Virus record (IMG/VR): IMGVR_UViG_3300034685_000200 | Coordinates: 62,001 to 126,000 of that record | Reading direction: 5' to 3' (one strand) | From: a virus | DNA: 64,000 bases | Shown: positions 36,289-50,819 of the stretch, in pieces | How positions within the stretch are numbered: the first letter of the stretch is position 1 | How the letters are laid out: every line of letters begins with the position of its first letter | Notes under the pieces: model-generated | Database searches by the model: none | What the model saw: the letters and a program-made list of their open reading frames with translations, nothing else | What the model was told of the DNA's origin: nothing | Made by a program: the position numbers and the translations under genes

Positions 36289-38835
36289 TCAGAATTTGAT
36301 CAATGGGTCTGGTAATGATGGTGTTTTAATTGGCTAATCATATATTGTTGCAACGACATTAACTTCATCAATTTCTGATAAATAGTTATGATTTACAACG
36401 ATGTTTGTTATGAAAGGATTGGAAAGGTAAAGTGATTCCTATGCGCTATGATCATCTTGTGATTTAATGGCTCCTAGTGAAATTTTAATTGTTTTGCTAC
36501 TTGTTGGAAACAAATCTTCTAAGAGTTTGTCGAGGTTATCCGTTTCAAACGTTTGAACATCAAATCTAATCTGCTGTGAATTACTGAGACCGGAAATAAA
36601 GTCGCTACTCTTGGACGTAATGTATTTGATTTCCTGTTTTCCCTGGACTCTGTACTCTAATTTTGCAATAAGGCCACCACCCCGTCCAACATTGCTTGTG
36701 TATGTTGGAACAAGAGCGTTATAATATATATGATTCAAATCCTAGATATGATCTGGATCACTTGCTTTAAAATCTACGGGGAGACTTGTTGGTGTGTATT
36801 TCACGATATCAGTAATTTGCCAGCTTTCGTTTTGATGCTTTGTATTTTCAAACGTTTTTAATTCATACACGAATCTCGTGTCTTTCATATTAGGAAGACT
36901 TGTGAAGACCTTATATTGTTCATTGATGATATTTAATTGACGCACAAATACACGTTGCGTAGCTTTGTCTGCATCTGATTTGTTTTCATAAAATGTGTCC
37001 ATAGCCAAATCATTTTCGTAAAACGATACTGGTTCGAGTGATTCTTCCATAGCCATTACAAGAATACCTTCCATAATACCACTACGTCTTAATATATCCC
37101 TTGGGAAACCAATTAGTTCACACCCATTTCTAACCCACATGGTGACGTTTTGCTAAAGTTGTGCACAAAGTTGATAACGGGCTTTTTGAACTGTATCACG
37201 AATGTGGTCTTCGTCGTTTACATTGGGAAGAGAGACAACTGTATGCAGATTAAAAATTTTATCTCTTGTAATGACTGAAATAGCTCCATCATTCCAATAA
37301 ATGCTCCTTGGTAATTTCATTTTGATACTTACTTCATAGCCAAGATATCCTGCGCTTGTTTTTTGACTTCGCTTTGTCATATAGAGGTAATCGCCTTTGA
37401 TGTATCCGTCATTAATGTAAGTTGTATCGTACTCGTAATCTTCCATGGACCAGTTTTCATATTCAATTGTTTCCATTGTATCTGGTGGCAGTTCCAGTTT
37501 ATTTAGAAGCGGCTAGGAAATAAGTTCTTTCCCCGATAGATTAAAATCCTTTTGTGTCCAAATTGGAAAAGTTTGCCATGTGATGAATCGACCTTGTTTT
37601 ACATATTGCCATAAATCGAATAGATCTGGATCATAACTAAAAACAAAAGCAACAACAAATTTAATACCTTCCCGTTGTTTGAATGATTCGTTTTTCTGAA
37701 CTTGAAACTGAGATATCGGTACGTTTACTCCATAATCTACGAAGTATTTTGTTTTGCTATTCGAATAGTTGATATTTTTTGTTCCAATCCAAACCATATC
37801 CTTGAACGTATCTTCGAGGAATTCTTCAAGTCGTGCCGTTGCGGCGGCGTTATCGAGTTTCATTTCAATATTGATGTACGTTCCTTTATTTTCCTTTTCA
37901 ACTTCAACGGATTCTTCGATTATGTCTTCGTCCCCGATTGCGGTTTTTCGTACTTCGTCGTCAAACATCCATTTTTTTAGTTTTCCGAGTTTTTCAAGGT
38001 AATATTCATCATTTACCCATTTACAGATTGTCATCAGGTTTTTTTTGTCAACAGCAATCGACGAATAAAGGTGATTCATAGATTCAATATTTACGTTATT
38101 TGTAAAATCTTCGTAAGATTCAATTAGACCACCATGTCCCAAAAGTTTAATTTCCCCAGCTTTCATGTAAATGAAAGGATAGATTCGTTTTAGAAAACCA
38201 AACAACCAGAAACGCTTATCGGTATACTTGGAAATGTTAAGTGTTCGGATTTTCATTGTTTGAAGGATTTCAATCAATTCATGCGAATCAATCATGGTGG
38301 ATATTTCTGGTATGGCCTTTTCGAGCCAGTTATAAAGTGGCGTTTCAACTCCAAAGACAATTTCGGCCATTTCATCACGTATTTCGTCAATTTTCGTTAA
38401 ATAATAGGCATAGTCAACGAGGGCTCGATCCAGGTCGTCCTCGTCCATGTAGCGTTCCAAGATGCTCCATGCACGGTTGGATTTCCATTTTTCCCATTCC
38501 GCATTGGATTGAACCCAACGTTCGTCGGTGCTTACGTTGAAGAAGTAATAATCTTTGTCCACCATCCACGAGTCGCCGTCCCACATGGTGGCAACGGATT
38601 CGTAGAGTGATTCAAAATCTTTCGTAATATAAATGTCGTTGTTTTTAGAAATCTTTATACTTCCTCCGTTTTGCACAATTTCATCAAAATAAGTTTTCAA
38701 AATGTTTTCCCTCTATTGAATGATATTTCCATAGGTTGAAACATCGTCATAAAAAACGCTGGAAGGAATGACAGATGTTACGGTTTCAATTTTAGATAAT
38801 TGATTGAATGTAGTTTGCTTCGTTGTTAGGAACAT
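36289..38835 (-). CDS. Large recoded structural protein, 848 aa (six TAG)
   Basis: Read on the minus strand from ATG 38835 (GGAG upstream) through TAG at 38713, 37513, 37153, 36742, 36439 and 36334 to TGA at 36289. The start is visible only with readthrough: otherwise the first 45 codons, ahead of TTG 38700, are lost. Beta-rich with aromatic and acidic residues; no catalytic motif seen. Its 3' end lies about 45 bases from the outer IS right end. Probably a tail, baseplate or fibre component. It diverges from the 2,511-residue gene. Confidence 0.88.
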
Positions 38836-38914
38836 GTTGTCTTTGCTCCGAGTTGTAGTTTTGCATATCAACTAATTAGTATGAATGCTACCCTAAATAT
38901 AGCGGAGTCCATTT

Positions 38915-41900
38915 ATGAATAAATTTTCGGTTAAAAACCTGGATTAGAAGATTATTGATTAGCGGAGAGAAACACAAGAATTTTTTGCAGAATATGTTGA
39001 TGAGTCCATTTATGCCGTGCCTGGTGTGGAATGGGTTGCCATCAAGACACCACTGCGTGATTTTACACTCGAAAATAACAAGAATGCACTCTTTGATTAT
39101 AAGACTATAGGAAACGATTCGTTAAAATGGTTTTGTTTCAATGTTTATGCAAGCCGGTTAAATAATATTTTTGTTGATGAAATGATCCAATTGGAAAATA
39201 ATCTTGCTAGTAACGAACAATATGGAAAAGATCTTGTAAACAATTGGTATAATTATCTTGATAGTAATCTTTCCATCAATTTCGATGACGTATTAGCTAA
39301 AGTGAGTGATCCTATTGTAGAAGATTTACTTATTGATTCAACCCATCAAAGAATAAAACCCCAATTGATTCTTCATTCTTTTAAGGTTTTGGAAACGGAT
39401 TTCACGGATTTTTCAAAGGTTGTGGATGCGGTATATAATAAGAAAGCGATTAAGCATCTTTTTGTTCCACCAAACGACATTATTAAGAGTTCATTTACGA
39501 TTCAGGAAAAATTTTATAATCTTTTTAAGCACCGAAGAAAATCATTCATTGCACTCATTTCTGGACAACCAGCAAATAATGTGACTTCAGTTTTCTATGA
39601 TATGTATGTGGATTCTACCAACCTTGTAATAAGAACATATAAGTATTCATTCGATTGGAATTGGAAGTTTTTTCAATATTCTCCAATAACAAAAGAATAT
39701 TCTATTCGAGGCTTGGATAGTACATCAGTAAACTACGGTTCCGCATTTTATGGATATTCGTGGAATGACTAGCCAACATATAATTAGGGTTTATCGACTC
39801 CGCCGCTTATAAATTCTAATGATATTTATACTATTCCAACACACAAATTACTACTACAATATGCTCCAGAACATAAAGAAGGTGAAGTACGATCAACTTT
39901 CGAATCTGTAAGAAATAAGTGGTATACCGGAAAAAACGGTTCATTTGATACAACGTTTAATGTTTTAAACTTTATAGACAATTCTTTACTTTCACAAGCT
40001 AAGCTCATAAAAATTCAATCTTCAAACATACATAAACACACGGATGAAACAACTTATGTTTCGTGCTATCAAATGATGATTCAATTCAATTCCGGTGTTG
40101 TGGGGTATGTGCCGATCCAGGTAGTTTTTAATTCAGATACATTACAGCATGAAGTTTCTAATCTCATCGATTCAACAAAGCTTATTCTTCATCCGTTGAA
40201 TAACCTACTTATCGATTATTCCATTTCAAATTAGGTTATCGACCAAGATACTTTTTCGCTCACAGATGTTTTGGTGGATACTACGACTGGAATTTATTGG
40301 ATCAATCGTAACAAGCTTAAACTTTCGTCTGATGTTACAATCGTGAGCGATGTTTCGAGGATTTCGTTTATCAATGGAACGCCAATGGTTGGAACGTTTA
40401 CGTATTCAAGAAACCGACCCTATGATGCGGCTCCGGTTGCTACGTTGGGTCAGTGGTCAAAGAGCAATCCGTGTGTCAAGCGGACGCCATTCGGTGTAAT
40501 ATCTCGTCCGTATGATTTTGTTGAAACACGTTTTTGGGACAATGTAAAATTTTATAACATACAAAGTAGCGGTGGTTGGTTGATAAATTCACTTGATCCT
40601 ACAATTTTTGGAAAGAGTCTTATTAATGTGGGTAGTATTTTTGTTGATTCAGTACAAGAAATTACTATTCCTAGAACATTACCATATATTGTACAAGCAG
40701 CCTATTAGAATCCAGCATATAAGCAAGTCTATAATATTTATGGTGGCACAATAAACGATATTACAGGAAATTAGAGTCTTGGTTATTATGATTTTATATA
40801 TAATACAGAATACTATTCACTTCACAGTTCATTAAAGGGTAAGTTTGATGTAGCAGAAGAGGATATTCCAGGTAATCGTGGTTTCTTACAAATTGATTCA
40901 TCTGGCGTATTTACCAAACATTAGTCATTTGTTGATAGTTTTGTTACATTAACCATTTCACCGGATTATACAGCATCAACTTTTATTTATAAAGGATATG
41001 AATTACCTGAATATGATGTGCGATCATTTGATGTGACGCATATTGATGAAACATCCATTGTTATAACTAACAGCTTTAAAAACGATATTTTATATGATTA
41101 TGACTCTGTAACGGTTAATGCTGACCAGACAGTATTCAATAATCCATCGTTGAAGGTATTTCAGAAAAATACATAGATCTCCGAATTGTTTTATTCATTT
41201 TTCACGGATTCCGTTTTTGCTGTAGATAATACACAACTGTTTCACTACGATCAAGGTACTGGTAAAGTATTTCGATGGGACGGAACATCATTACAAAGTT
41301 AGATAAATGATAATGCTGGAATGACAAATCTTAATATTTTTTATTTTAATAGTAGATATTTAATTGTCCGTAAGTACTCGTAGGGTACTATTGGTGGATG
41401 GAATCCTGATGGGGTTGGGACACTATTATATGATTTAGAAAACCGTTCAGTTGAGAGACTTGGTGTCAATACATCAGATACGATGTGGTTGCCATCTACT
41501 GTTAGGAACAATAAGGTTCACATGATCAATAAGCGATTTAGTTAGGGTGGATTTACCAAGCCTTAGAATTTAGCTCTTTTTGATCTAGATACATCAACTT
41601 GGATTGATTTACCAGACATTCCCAATACGTACATTGGGTTAGCAGAGGCATTTGAACAAATTGACGACACAAAATTTGTATTCATCGGCCCAGAAGACGT
41701 TACAGATAACTATTATTCAGAAAGCAAACGACCTATGATTGTGTTTATGAGTCTTGTGGATGGTACGGAATGGGTCGAAGAAGATGCTTATTATCTTAGT
41801 GATGAAAGTCTCTTATGGAATTATAATAACACAGGATATAATAAACACTAGACGTTTTAGGATCACAAGACAAACAGATGGTTTATATGGACAATAGAAT

Positions 41901-44900
41901 TAGATCCAATATTTTTTGATGCGAGTGGTTCGCTTTATCAATTTATCGTGGATCTTTCTAATCCACCAAATGTTAGTCATTCAAGAATCGGTAATAGAAT
42001 AACATTTAACAGCACAAAGTATGAATATGTTTTAGATAATGATAATGTGTATAGTTAGATTTTGGCGCATGGAACTCTAATGGCACAGCGTTAGCCGCAG
42101 GATCGAATGTATTTGTGGTTGTCCAGGTTCGATAGAATATCGGACAATTATGATTTGATTTTTAAAGATGAATATGACATTCAATTTCCATATCCATCTG
42201 AATACCAAATTTATGATCGGTATGATTTTGGTTGGTTATCAATAAATTATCCTAAATTACTTATACACACTCAAAATACATTGGAATTACGTTCATCTCG
42301 ACAAGGAACAAATGGGAAGCCCTATTATACCGAAGAATTAAGTTCTATTTACGGACAACACCTAGATGTGAATACTCATACAAGGCTTCTAGGAGCAAAG
42401 TTTGATAACTATTACACAATAAGTTATAAAACAGATATTAGTAAATATGTATTACTCGAAGCTAGCGATAAAAAACGATATTATTACGCACCATCCTACA
42501 AGGTTCCAGAACTGCTCAATGAAGAAGTTCTTGATAATGTTCCAACGATTTATACATCAACACTTCATCCAGAAAAGAAGGAAATGTGGTTAAGTGGTCT
42601 TGGTTAGTTTGGTAAATAGAATTTTGACTCAACGTATATTAGTCTGGAAAATTATCACAATGCAATGTGGAAGTATTTTTATGTTCCAACGAATGATTGT
42701 TTTTCGGCGTCCTATAATGGATATGTATGGGCAAATTACGTATTTAAAACGAATCGATTTTATGATATGCGCTGGATTCAGCGTACTACAGAAGGAGTTG
42801 GATTAATTGAAACCGATGGTGTCATTTCGTGTGACGATTTTGTGCTGTTACCGTATGGTTATTAGTCTAAGGACCCCGAAATTTAGTCTACGGTTTGGAC
42901 ACGACTTGTAAAACCCGTTTCCGGTACGTTTGATAAAACGACAAATGAATTTCTATATCCAGTAAAACAACCGGAAAAATTGGTCCAAAAGCCCATTCTC
43001 CACTCAAATATCTATTTTCCAGTTCTTTCACCAAAGCAATGGAACCCGGAAACGGGAACGGTTTGGACAACCAACGAAGGTAACGACTGGGTGTTGGGTT
43101 TTGGCAGAACGTTCAATCGAACTGAAAAGGATAAATTGGCAATATACAAGTACGATCTTACAGCCGATTCCACTCACTAGGCGCTTTTAAGAGATGCCAA
43201 GATCAATCTGGAGCTTGCATTCAACTGGCGTCAGGTGGACATCACAAATCTCAACACATCCGTTTCGGGTTGCAATTTCAATGACGATCGAAATCATCTA
43301 TGGGCCACCCTATCAAACGACTGGACGACGGATTTTGTTCCAGCGACCTTTTCATTTGATGGGACGACCCTTCAAGTTACGGGGGATTTTGTGACGAGAA
43401 TGCATTTTTGGCTCAAGTGGGAGGCGGCAGATGATCTTGTATCCGAAGATCGAGAAACGTATAGGAGATTTACAACCGGTTCGCTTGATCTTGGAACTTA
43501 TGATCTAACAAATCAAGAAACCGTTTTTCACTGGGGAACGCCAAATCCTGCGGTGGATTGGTCAAACATCGTCGAAACGACGATTACTCGGGTGAATGAT
43601 TTTGCCATTCATTTGGATGTCACCGATTCCACGGGTATGAGTACAGAATTGGTGGTTAAAAACATCCATTCACCGCTTCAGTGGGAGATTGCAAAGAAGA
43701 TTCCTTGGATTTCTCATTTGTCATTCGATTTTTCAAGTAATCCATTAGTCTACGTGAGTCTTCCTTATTTTGATAAGTTTTTGGAAGTATCAATTCCCTA
43801 CATTCAGGATCACACCGTGTTTGGAAACCTCAACGCCACAACTGATAAGACCTAGAAATCCGTTTGGTGGCACGACGAATCAGCTCAAGCTAGTTTGACT
43901 CATTCCTGGGATGTTACGGGTCTTCTTTATGCCTATCCGTTGGCAAAATATGGGGACATTTGGTGGTTTTACAATGAAGTTTCTGGAAGACTTTTTTCAA
44001 TGAATGTTCCTGCGAATGCGATAATCGATGAAAAATTGGGTGTTTACAATCTTTATAAAACAAACCTCGACGATTCACGTTTCTTTATAGAGTTTTATGA
44101 CAATAATCTTCTCTATGGTGGCGAACTAAGCCCCGATGGTACATTCAACCCAGCATATCTTGATAAGTTGCCAATGACATTCTATACGGATTCTACTTTA
44201 TCACCAACAAACGTAATTATCAATAAACATGAGCATACCATTGATATCATCATAAACGACACAACTTATCAACATATTGAACTGGTAAAGCGTTTTGGTG
44301 AAGTAATTGTGGATCGTCTTTATGAAAATGATGATTATTACATTTTGTCACTTACTTTTTATAATTATGATGTGCAGACATTTGATGAGATCATTGTTTA
44401 TTGCAATAAGGTGAATTGCACGTATCACTACGCCAACGATAATGTTGATTCTACTTATGGACATCTTTGTTATTCAATTGACAACATTCATAACTATCAT
44501 CAACTATTGTATAAGGCTTTTAATGCCTCAATTGCAGAACCCCAACAAGAAACTCTAATATATTGGTTTGATCCAAATCCAAAGTTTATTGTTTATTATG
44601 ATAGGGAAATGGATCAACTTAGATACATTGATGCACGAAATCATCTTTTGTTTGAAAGCGATGCGGTTGACATTTATGATGGATTGATCTTTTATGAAAA
44701 TTTTGAAGATGTTGATTTGGAACATGAGTACATTTTCTGGAATTCGCTTCATCCAACGGTGCGTTGGCACAATGGTCTTCCGATCGTTCTTTTTGATTTC
44801 AACCGTCAAAAAACTCGTTCAGGGAAGGTTGTTGGATACAATGTACCCCAGCTTTGGGACGCCACTTCATTCAAGACATCCATCGTATTTCCAGAATTTG

Positions 44901-46450
44901 TGAAGCGTGTATCTCTTGATTTTGACGTATTTTGGTTATCGACTTGGAATTATGATTTATGGGACAATACCATAGTATTCTCAGATGATGTATACGATTC
45001 AATTGACTATACTGTAGATGGTTATTTTCCTTACATAGTATATACACTTAGTCAATCCCAAGATAGAAATCTATACAATTTCAATGATGTTTTTATAGAT
45101 CTGGACTTAACATTTGTTGATTATTCAAATTCTTTTTCAAAAGAAACCTTTTTATCTCATCCAGCACTTAATCCGTTTAGTTCTGCTTATATTAACAGTG
45201 AAACCGCTTTTGTTGATTCGTGTAAAAATGGATCGGTTACATAGGATCAAATTGTTTATGGTAACGCTAGTTCTAATGGTGGAACAAAAGCCATTATGTC
45301 CAATGAACAAGGACGGAATTTATTAACAATTGATTTGCAGAATAATACTGAATTTGTTTTTGTTCCATTTTCCAATGCTATGTATGATAATTTTTATCCG
45401 AATTATGAATATGTAATTCAACGAGAACTTTATAAGCTAACCAAACCACGAGTCGTTGGTACCATATCTTTGAAGTATAATCGATTTGCTTATAATTTTG
45501 CTTCATCGGAACTTAAATATCCAGATTTTACACCAGTTGATTTTTCATACTTTGTTACTGACATAACCGGATATCCATTTTCATATGTTGTTCTTCATTC
45601 AGATAAAACACCTTTACCAACCGTTGCAACGGATGTTGCTACGATACCAGAACAATATGATCAATCTGTCGAAAATCTTGCTGATAGTTTGGATCTTTTT
45701 GGATTCACGCTTGTTTTGGATTACATAGACAATTCGGTTGATTGGAATTTTTAGGATCATGTAATAGGATATTATTCACCTAGCAACATTAGCGAAAACG
45801 AAGCTCGTAATGGATTTTTCATGGATTCTTTGTCTACTGTCACCATGGACTTTACCATGGATGGAACGTATGATGCATCAAAGTTGTCTCCATATATGTT
45901 TGCTTTTACGTATACACACAGATATTCAAGTTCGACTAGTTATGTAAATGGTTGTGATTATACACTATCAAATGTTGATTCCACTACCATGCGGTTGAAA
46001 ATGACACGCAAATATCCTACTTATATGTATTTACAAGTATCTCCAGTACGTATCGTTCGTAAATCTGACACACCTTTGAATACACCGCTTGGTGGTATTC
46101 TTGATACGAACCTGGAACATATTATTATTCCAGAATAGAAAAATATGTTACAGTCGTTTAGATTATAGGATAGGGAAGCTGGTGATTACTTGTTTGTTAT
46201 TGGTCCAATGATTCCACACGACAAGTTAGCAAAACAAATGTTGTCTATATGGAACTATAATTATGATTTTACCGTGAAAGATCAATTTGAGCAAATGGAG
46301 CCTCCGAAGTTCGGTTTCTTCACAACTACAGCTAAAAAGGTAAAAATTAAGGGTAAATTTAAAAATAAAAAACAAATAGGTGGTATTAAAGTGACAACAA
46401 GTGATGGTACCAATTTATCATACAAAGCAACTGTAAAATATATTCGGTAA
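38915..46450 (+). CDS. Giant recoded tail-fibre-like protein, 2,511 aa, Kelch-type repeats (27 TAG)
   Basis: One frame from ATG 38915 (SD GGAG) to TAA 46448. By my count 27 TAG codons are read, with clusters at 40.7-42.1 kb, where the standard code shows no ORF longer than about 100 codons. Around residues 770-930 are Kelch/beta-propeller-like elements (IGGWNPDG...LLYDLENRS, LALFDLDTSTWIDLP). The rest is repetitive, beta-rich and full of D, N, Y, W, T. This is what large phage fibres or tail spikes look like. The largest gene in the window and the one most dependent on suppression. Confidence 0.9.
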
Positions 46451-46468
46451 AAATAAAAGGATGTCTCT

Positions 46469-47674
46469 ATGGCTGTAAAACTCGATATAACAAATGTAGC
46501 ACTTACACGTGGATACAAATCTTATACACCATCGCTGAAAGATTTTGGTTTTGTAACTAAAAGTGATGATACACATGAAATCAGAGTAGATAATTACATT
46601 AATGATCAAGTTATGATTTGGGTTCTAAACAACATTTCGGGTCACGGAAACGTTTCCGATGTCACTTATGTCGAAGCTATCATTGAAAAATTGAGTGTGT
46701 TGGATGTCACAAATCTCATAAATCTCTATAATTTCGACGAATAGGAAATCTTTGAACTACAAGAACACGAAAATGTTGCTTCGTGGACAGACTCTTCTCA
46801 AATTTTCGTTTTGTTAGTCAGTGGTGATGAGGATAATGATTCAATAAAAACAGGTAAAGTTGATTCCACATATGATAACTTTTACAATATAATTGCTTAC
46901 GATTATTCTACAACTTCTAACTTAGTACGAAAGTTTTATATTAGAGACAATACAGAATCAACGATTAATTCTAATCTTGAAAATGACCTGCTACTTATAT
47001 TTTAGCGAAACACAAGTGACAACACTACCATTTATAGTACTTATTCTATTGACTCTTTTAAATTACCAGATATTACATCTTAGCAATACCAAGATTCTTC
47101 GTTATTTTTCATTCATCATCCACAATTTCAACTAACCGATACGCAACATTATGATCTTTCCTATAATTTTGATACAGACAATACACCATCCGGTGCGGTT
47201 GTCCTGGAATACACCCTATCTTCACAGGAACCACACCTTTTTGTTAATAAAGTCCTTACTTATGATGTTACAACAAGTCACGAGTTGAATGTTTCACTTG
47301 TGGATTCTGATGGAACGACGTTATTTTCAAACACCCACTCTACAACTGGACAATATGCACATCCCTTTACTATGAAAGAGGATGTTGATTATCATTTTCG
47401 TGTTGAATGTGATGATCTTACAAACGGTTTTGTTGGAACATTTAGCACAAAAGTTGATTTTACAATTTATAATTATTTACCAGGACTTTATTTTCCAACA
47501 CTAAATAGTATTCTAACTATTGTTAGTAATAATGTACAACCAGTCGAGGAAAGTGAGGCTGAGAGTCGCTATATATTTGTTGATTTTGGTTTACCACTAA
47601 GCATTTTCACATCTGAAGGTATTAAGGTAGTTTCATTTGTTGAGATGTCTTCTAAAGACGAACAAATAATTTAA
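46469..47674 (+). CDS. Recoded virion-type protein, 401 aa (three TAG)
   Basis: ATG 46469 to TAA 47672 with TAG at 46742, 47003 and 47081. Beta-rich with many Ser/Thr/Asp and a C-terminal half resembling an immunoglobulin-like domain (VSLVDSDGTTLFSNTHSTT). Starts 18 bases after the giant gene's stop; a fibre-associated role is inferred. Confidence 0.82.
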
Positions 47675-47695
47675 TAAAATACTTGGAGGAACATT

Positions 47696-48307
47696 ATGCC
47701 AATTATTATCCCAGTTCAAAAGGGTGCATTCCTGGTACCTGCATATCCAAAACTATTTTCAAAAAATTTGTATATATATTTTGATACACTTTCAAAGAAT
47801 ATTGTTGGTCCAAATATAGAAAACACACCATCATTCTTTACAAAATGTGTAGTCAGAAATCCCTCGTCAAAAAATATTTGTGATTTATTACATACAACGA
47901 TTGTTGTAAAAAGAAACAATACAATATGGGGCACGAATTTAAGTTATCAATCATATTTATTTGAAGGTTATGCCTTTGGGGGATTCGATGTCGATAATGG
48001 AGGGCTTTCAAATCGTATCATTTACTAGAGCGTTAGTGGAACTTATTATTGGGGAGATTATGAAGAATCTAGTGTGTCTTAGTATGACAGTACTGTTGAA
48101 ATTGCTGGTGGCGAACAACCGGAACCTAGAGTATTTGCACGTGGGTTTCCAACGCCCAGTGGGTTTGGAATTTTTGGTGGGTGGGGTCTTGATGATAATG
48201 GAAATGAAATTCAGTTTAGCGATCTTTGGATTTTTGATGCCACCAAGGGTGTGTGGGTAAAAGAGGATGGTTTGGGAGCCTGGAAAGCCATGGTTTCGAG
48301 TTTATGA
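47696..48307 (+). CDS. Recoded Kelch-repeat protein, 203 aa (two TAG)
   Basis: ATG 47696 with GGAGG upstream; TAG at 48026 and 48080; TGA stop at 48305. The C-terminal part has a textbook Kelch element: GFGIFGGWGLDDNG...FSDLWIFDATKGVWV (double Gly, then W-x-F-D-x-x-x-x-x-W). One or two blades only, so it may complete a propeller with the next protein or be an attachment module. Confidence 0.82.
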
Positions 48308-48361
48308 TATGGTTATTAATTACAAACTGAAATAAAACTTCTTAAATTAGGAGAATAAAGA

Positions 48362-50647
48362 ATGGCATACGATAGAGCTTAGCTTAAGGTTGACACAACT
48401 TATGGAAAAGACGTTGGACTACATTCAACAGACCCAAGTTAGGTAAATACAAACCTTTATGTGTTTAATTCAAATACCAACGAAGTCGTTTTGTTTGATT
48501 TTTCAACTCTTTTTGGTGTGGATAATATATGTATGCAACATGTACACGAAATTGGAGGAACACAAACCTACTTAAACCATAAAGTCAAATCATTTATTGT
48601 TACTGGTGGATATATATATAGTTCCACTAAATTTATCCCAAATAATCGAACGTGGATTTTGTGTGTAAGCTTGGATTCAACTGATGTGTGGGTTTTCGAT
48701 GTAAGTCCTAAAGTACAGAATCTAACTGTTCAAGAAGATGAGATGTATCATTATACTGATACCGATGACTATAAGAATCCTGTAACTAGTTCTGTTTACG
48801 TTGAACACTCGGATAGTCCAAATGCAACACTTATGACCTTCAAGACGATAAAACAGGAAGATTAGGATGGTAATATTTATTTTGATACAAAATGTTATGG
48901 TTGTTATTCCGCCCCGATGGATGTTGTGATTAACAAGTGGCACGCCGCATGTTATGATGGAACGAGAATGTATGTACATGGTGGATATGACGCCAGTGGA
49001 AATATAAGTGATGAACTAATTGTTTTTCCAGATGTAAAAAATAATCCAAGTTCTTATACAATAATTAACACTGGTATTCCACTTGCAAAGCATGATATCA
49101 TTTAGGTACCATATAACAATAGTTTATATATGGCTGGTGGCTGGTATCAAGATGATAATACAGTAAATCAATTTTTATATGCATATTCTCTTGATACTTC
49201 TAGTTACACAATTGTCAAGAACAGTGATAATTCTACTGATTGGACTAATCCATACCCATCCATTGGGCCAATATTATCACTATATAAAACCGCCGATATT
49301 AAAATTTATATAAATGGTGGTTTGAATCCTGCCGACGGAACTTCCATCATGCACCACCAGCTTCAGTTAACGTTGAATGAATCAACAGATCGTACTGTAG
49401 TATCTAGCATGACAGATTATACAACCGGTAAATATGGGGCCTTAGTCTCTAAATGTTATACACATGATTTTAATGTAGAAAATGGTGCTGGGTATGTTTA
49501 TTTTGGTGGTGGTCCATTTTGCAACTATAATTCATCTGGAACTTATTATGATGAAGGAAAAACAGCATATGCCTATGGTTATTCGACATATACTGGCATG
49601 TCAGTTATGACATAGGATGGAACTTTATATAATTATAATAATTTTGGTGGTCGCTCTTTTCTGGCAACGGAGACTAACTCAATATCCTCTTCTGATGTGT
49701 ATATCATTTACTTCACGGATCAGGTTAGTAGTGGTGAATTGGCTTGGACGATTAAGGAGTATGAATGGAGTGATCAAACAGTCGTTGATATAGCGAATTA
49801 CGAAAATGGCGATCCTTGGTATAGTCCAATGTCAAGGATAGCAATTTGTATTGATCCTGCTTACGCCATTATTCCACGTTGTTACAATTCCGCCGACGGT
49901 ACGTTTGATGGTTGGACCGCTTGGAAAGCCGTTGCACAAGTTAAAGAAGGGATTCAACCATCTTATAATGATTTTTTCACGAAGTCGATACTTTCTAATA
50001 CCATTAGCAGATTAGATGTCATGAATAATAAACTTTCACAGTATCAATTTGACTTTCGTCCCGCTTATGGACAGCGTGTTGTTCAGGTAGACGACAAAAA
50101 GTTTGTTGTGTTCGGTGGTACGTATACTAAGTTTACAGGCGGTTACTATAATGGTTTTGATGGTTTTCCATTAGTTGATTAGACTTATATGGATATGTAT
50201 ACTAATGCAACTCCGTAGATACGACAGGTTCTACCAAATTTTGCTGATGAAATTAAACTATTGGAATATGGAACTGTATATGCGTGTAGTGATACAACAA
50301 TCATCGAAACTGTAAGTAATTCACGGTGGAATATCAAAGATATTACCTATGGTAATTTGCAGAACCCCGGAAAAGGTGCACTTGTTTCTTATTTCAATCC
50401 AGGAGAGGCGTTCGATTTTCTGATGTTATTCTTTTATCCCGTTAGCACTCTAAATCTTGAAATTTGGTGGAATGACGGTGGTTGGCAACATATCGATTTT
50501 AACAATGTATCAAGACCCTTTCTAATTGATTTAAGACCATACGCAGGTACCCTTAATTTCACAACAGACTGGTATATAGTTAGTTATGGTAACATAAGAG
50601 AACATTACGGACAATAGAGAAGGTTTTTTAAATTTACGTTGGTCTAA
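48362..50647 (+). CDS. Recoded Kelch beta-propeller protein, 761 aa, putative receptor-binding (eight TAG)
   Basis: ATG 48362 (AGGAG upstream) through TAG at 48380, 48428, 48863, 49103, 49613, 50180, 50216 and 50615 to TAA 50645. Several Kelch blades are visible: WHAACYDGTRMYVHGGYDAS with ELIVFPDV, NNSLYMAGGWYQDD with FLYAYSLDTSSYTI, and KKFVVFGGTYTKF. The C terminus is a separate beta domain. Beta-propellers in phage tails bind host glycans or proteins. Followed by a strong terminator, so it ends the transcription unit begun near 38.9 kb. Confidence 0.86.
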
Positions 50648-50657
50648 TTTTTGTTGA

Positions 50658-50690
50658 GTGGGGGATCATGGTCCCCCACTTTTTTTTTTA
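50658..50690 (+). terminator. Rho-independent terminator
   Basis: Stem GTGGGGGA/TCCCCCAC with a 6-base loop, then ten T. The loop and stem resemble the gmhA terminator. Confidence 0.93.
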
Positions 50691-50819
50691 CACATAAATC
50701 CTACTTTTACCTATTTTTCTTTCGTGCTTATACAATAAAAGATCACGATCAAAATACCAAGCAATAAACAATCCAATCACATATCCTATTATGTATAAAA
50801 GAGTAAAAACATATATCAT
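50688..50819 (-). CDS. Tiny membrane protein, 43 aa
   Basis: Minus-strand ATG 50819 with GAGGAAA upstream; product begins MIYVFTLLYIIGYVIGLFIA, one transmembrane helix, followed by a charged tail (DRDLLLYKHERKIGK). It overlaps the preceding minus-strand ORF by four bases (ATGA), a sign of translational coupling. The topology is that of holin/antiholin or other small phage membrane proteins. Confidence 0.7.
   Translation of the reverse strand: MIYVFTLLYIIGYVIGLFIAWYFDRDLLLYKHERKIGKSRIYV

Noticed and set aside
38915-46450. Reading the many short abutting ORFs as separate genes or as decayed pseudogenes
   Set aside because: Every break is TAG, the frame never shifts, TAA/TGA are absent between pieces, and a CUA tRNA is present; decay would give mixed stops and frameshifts.
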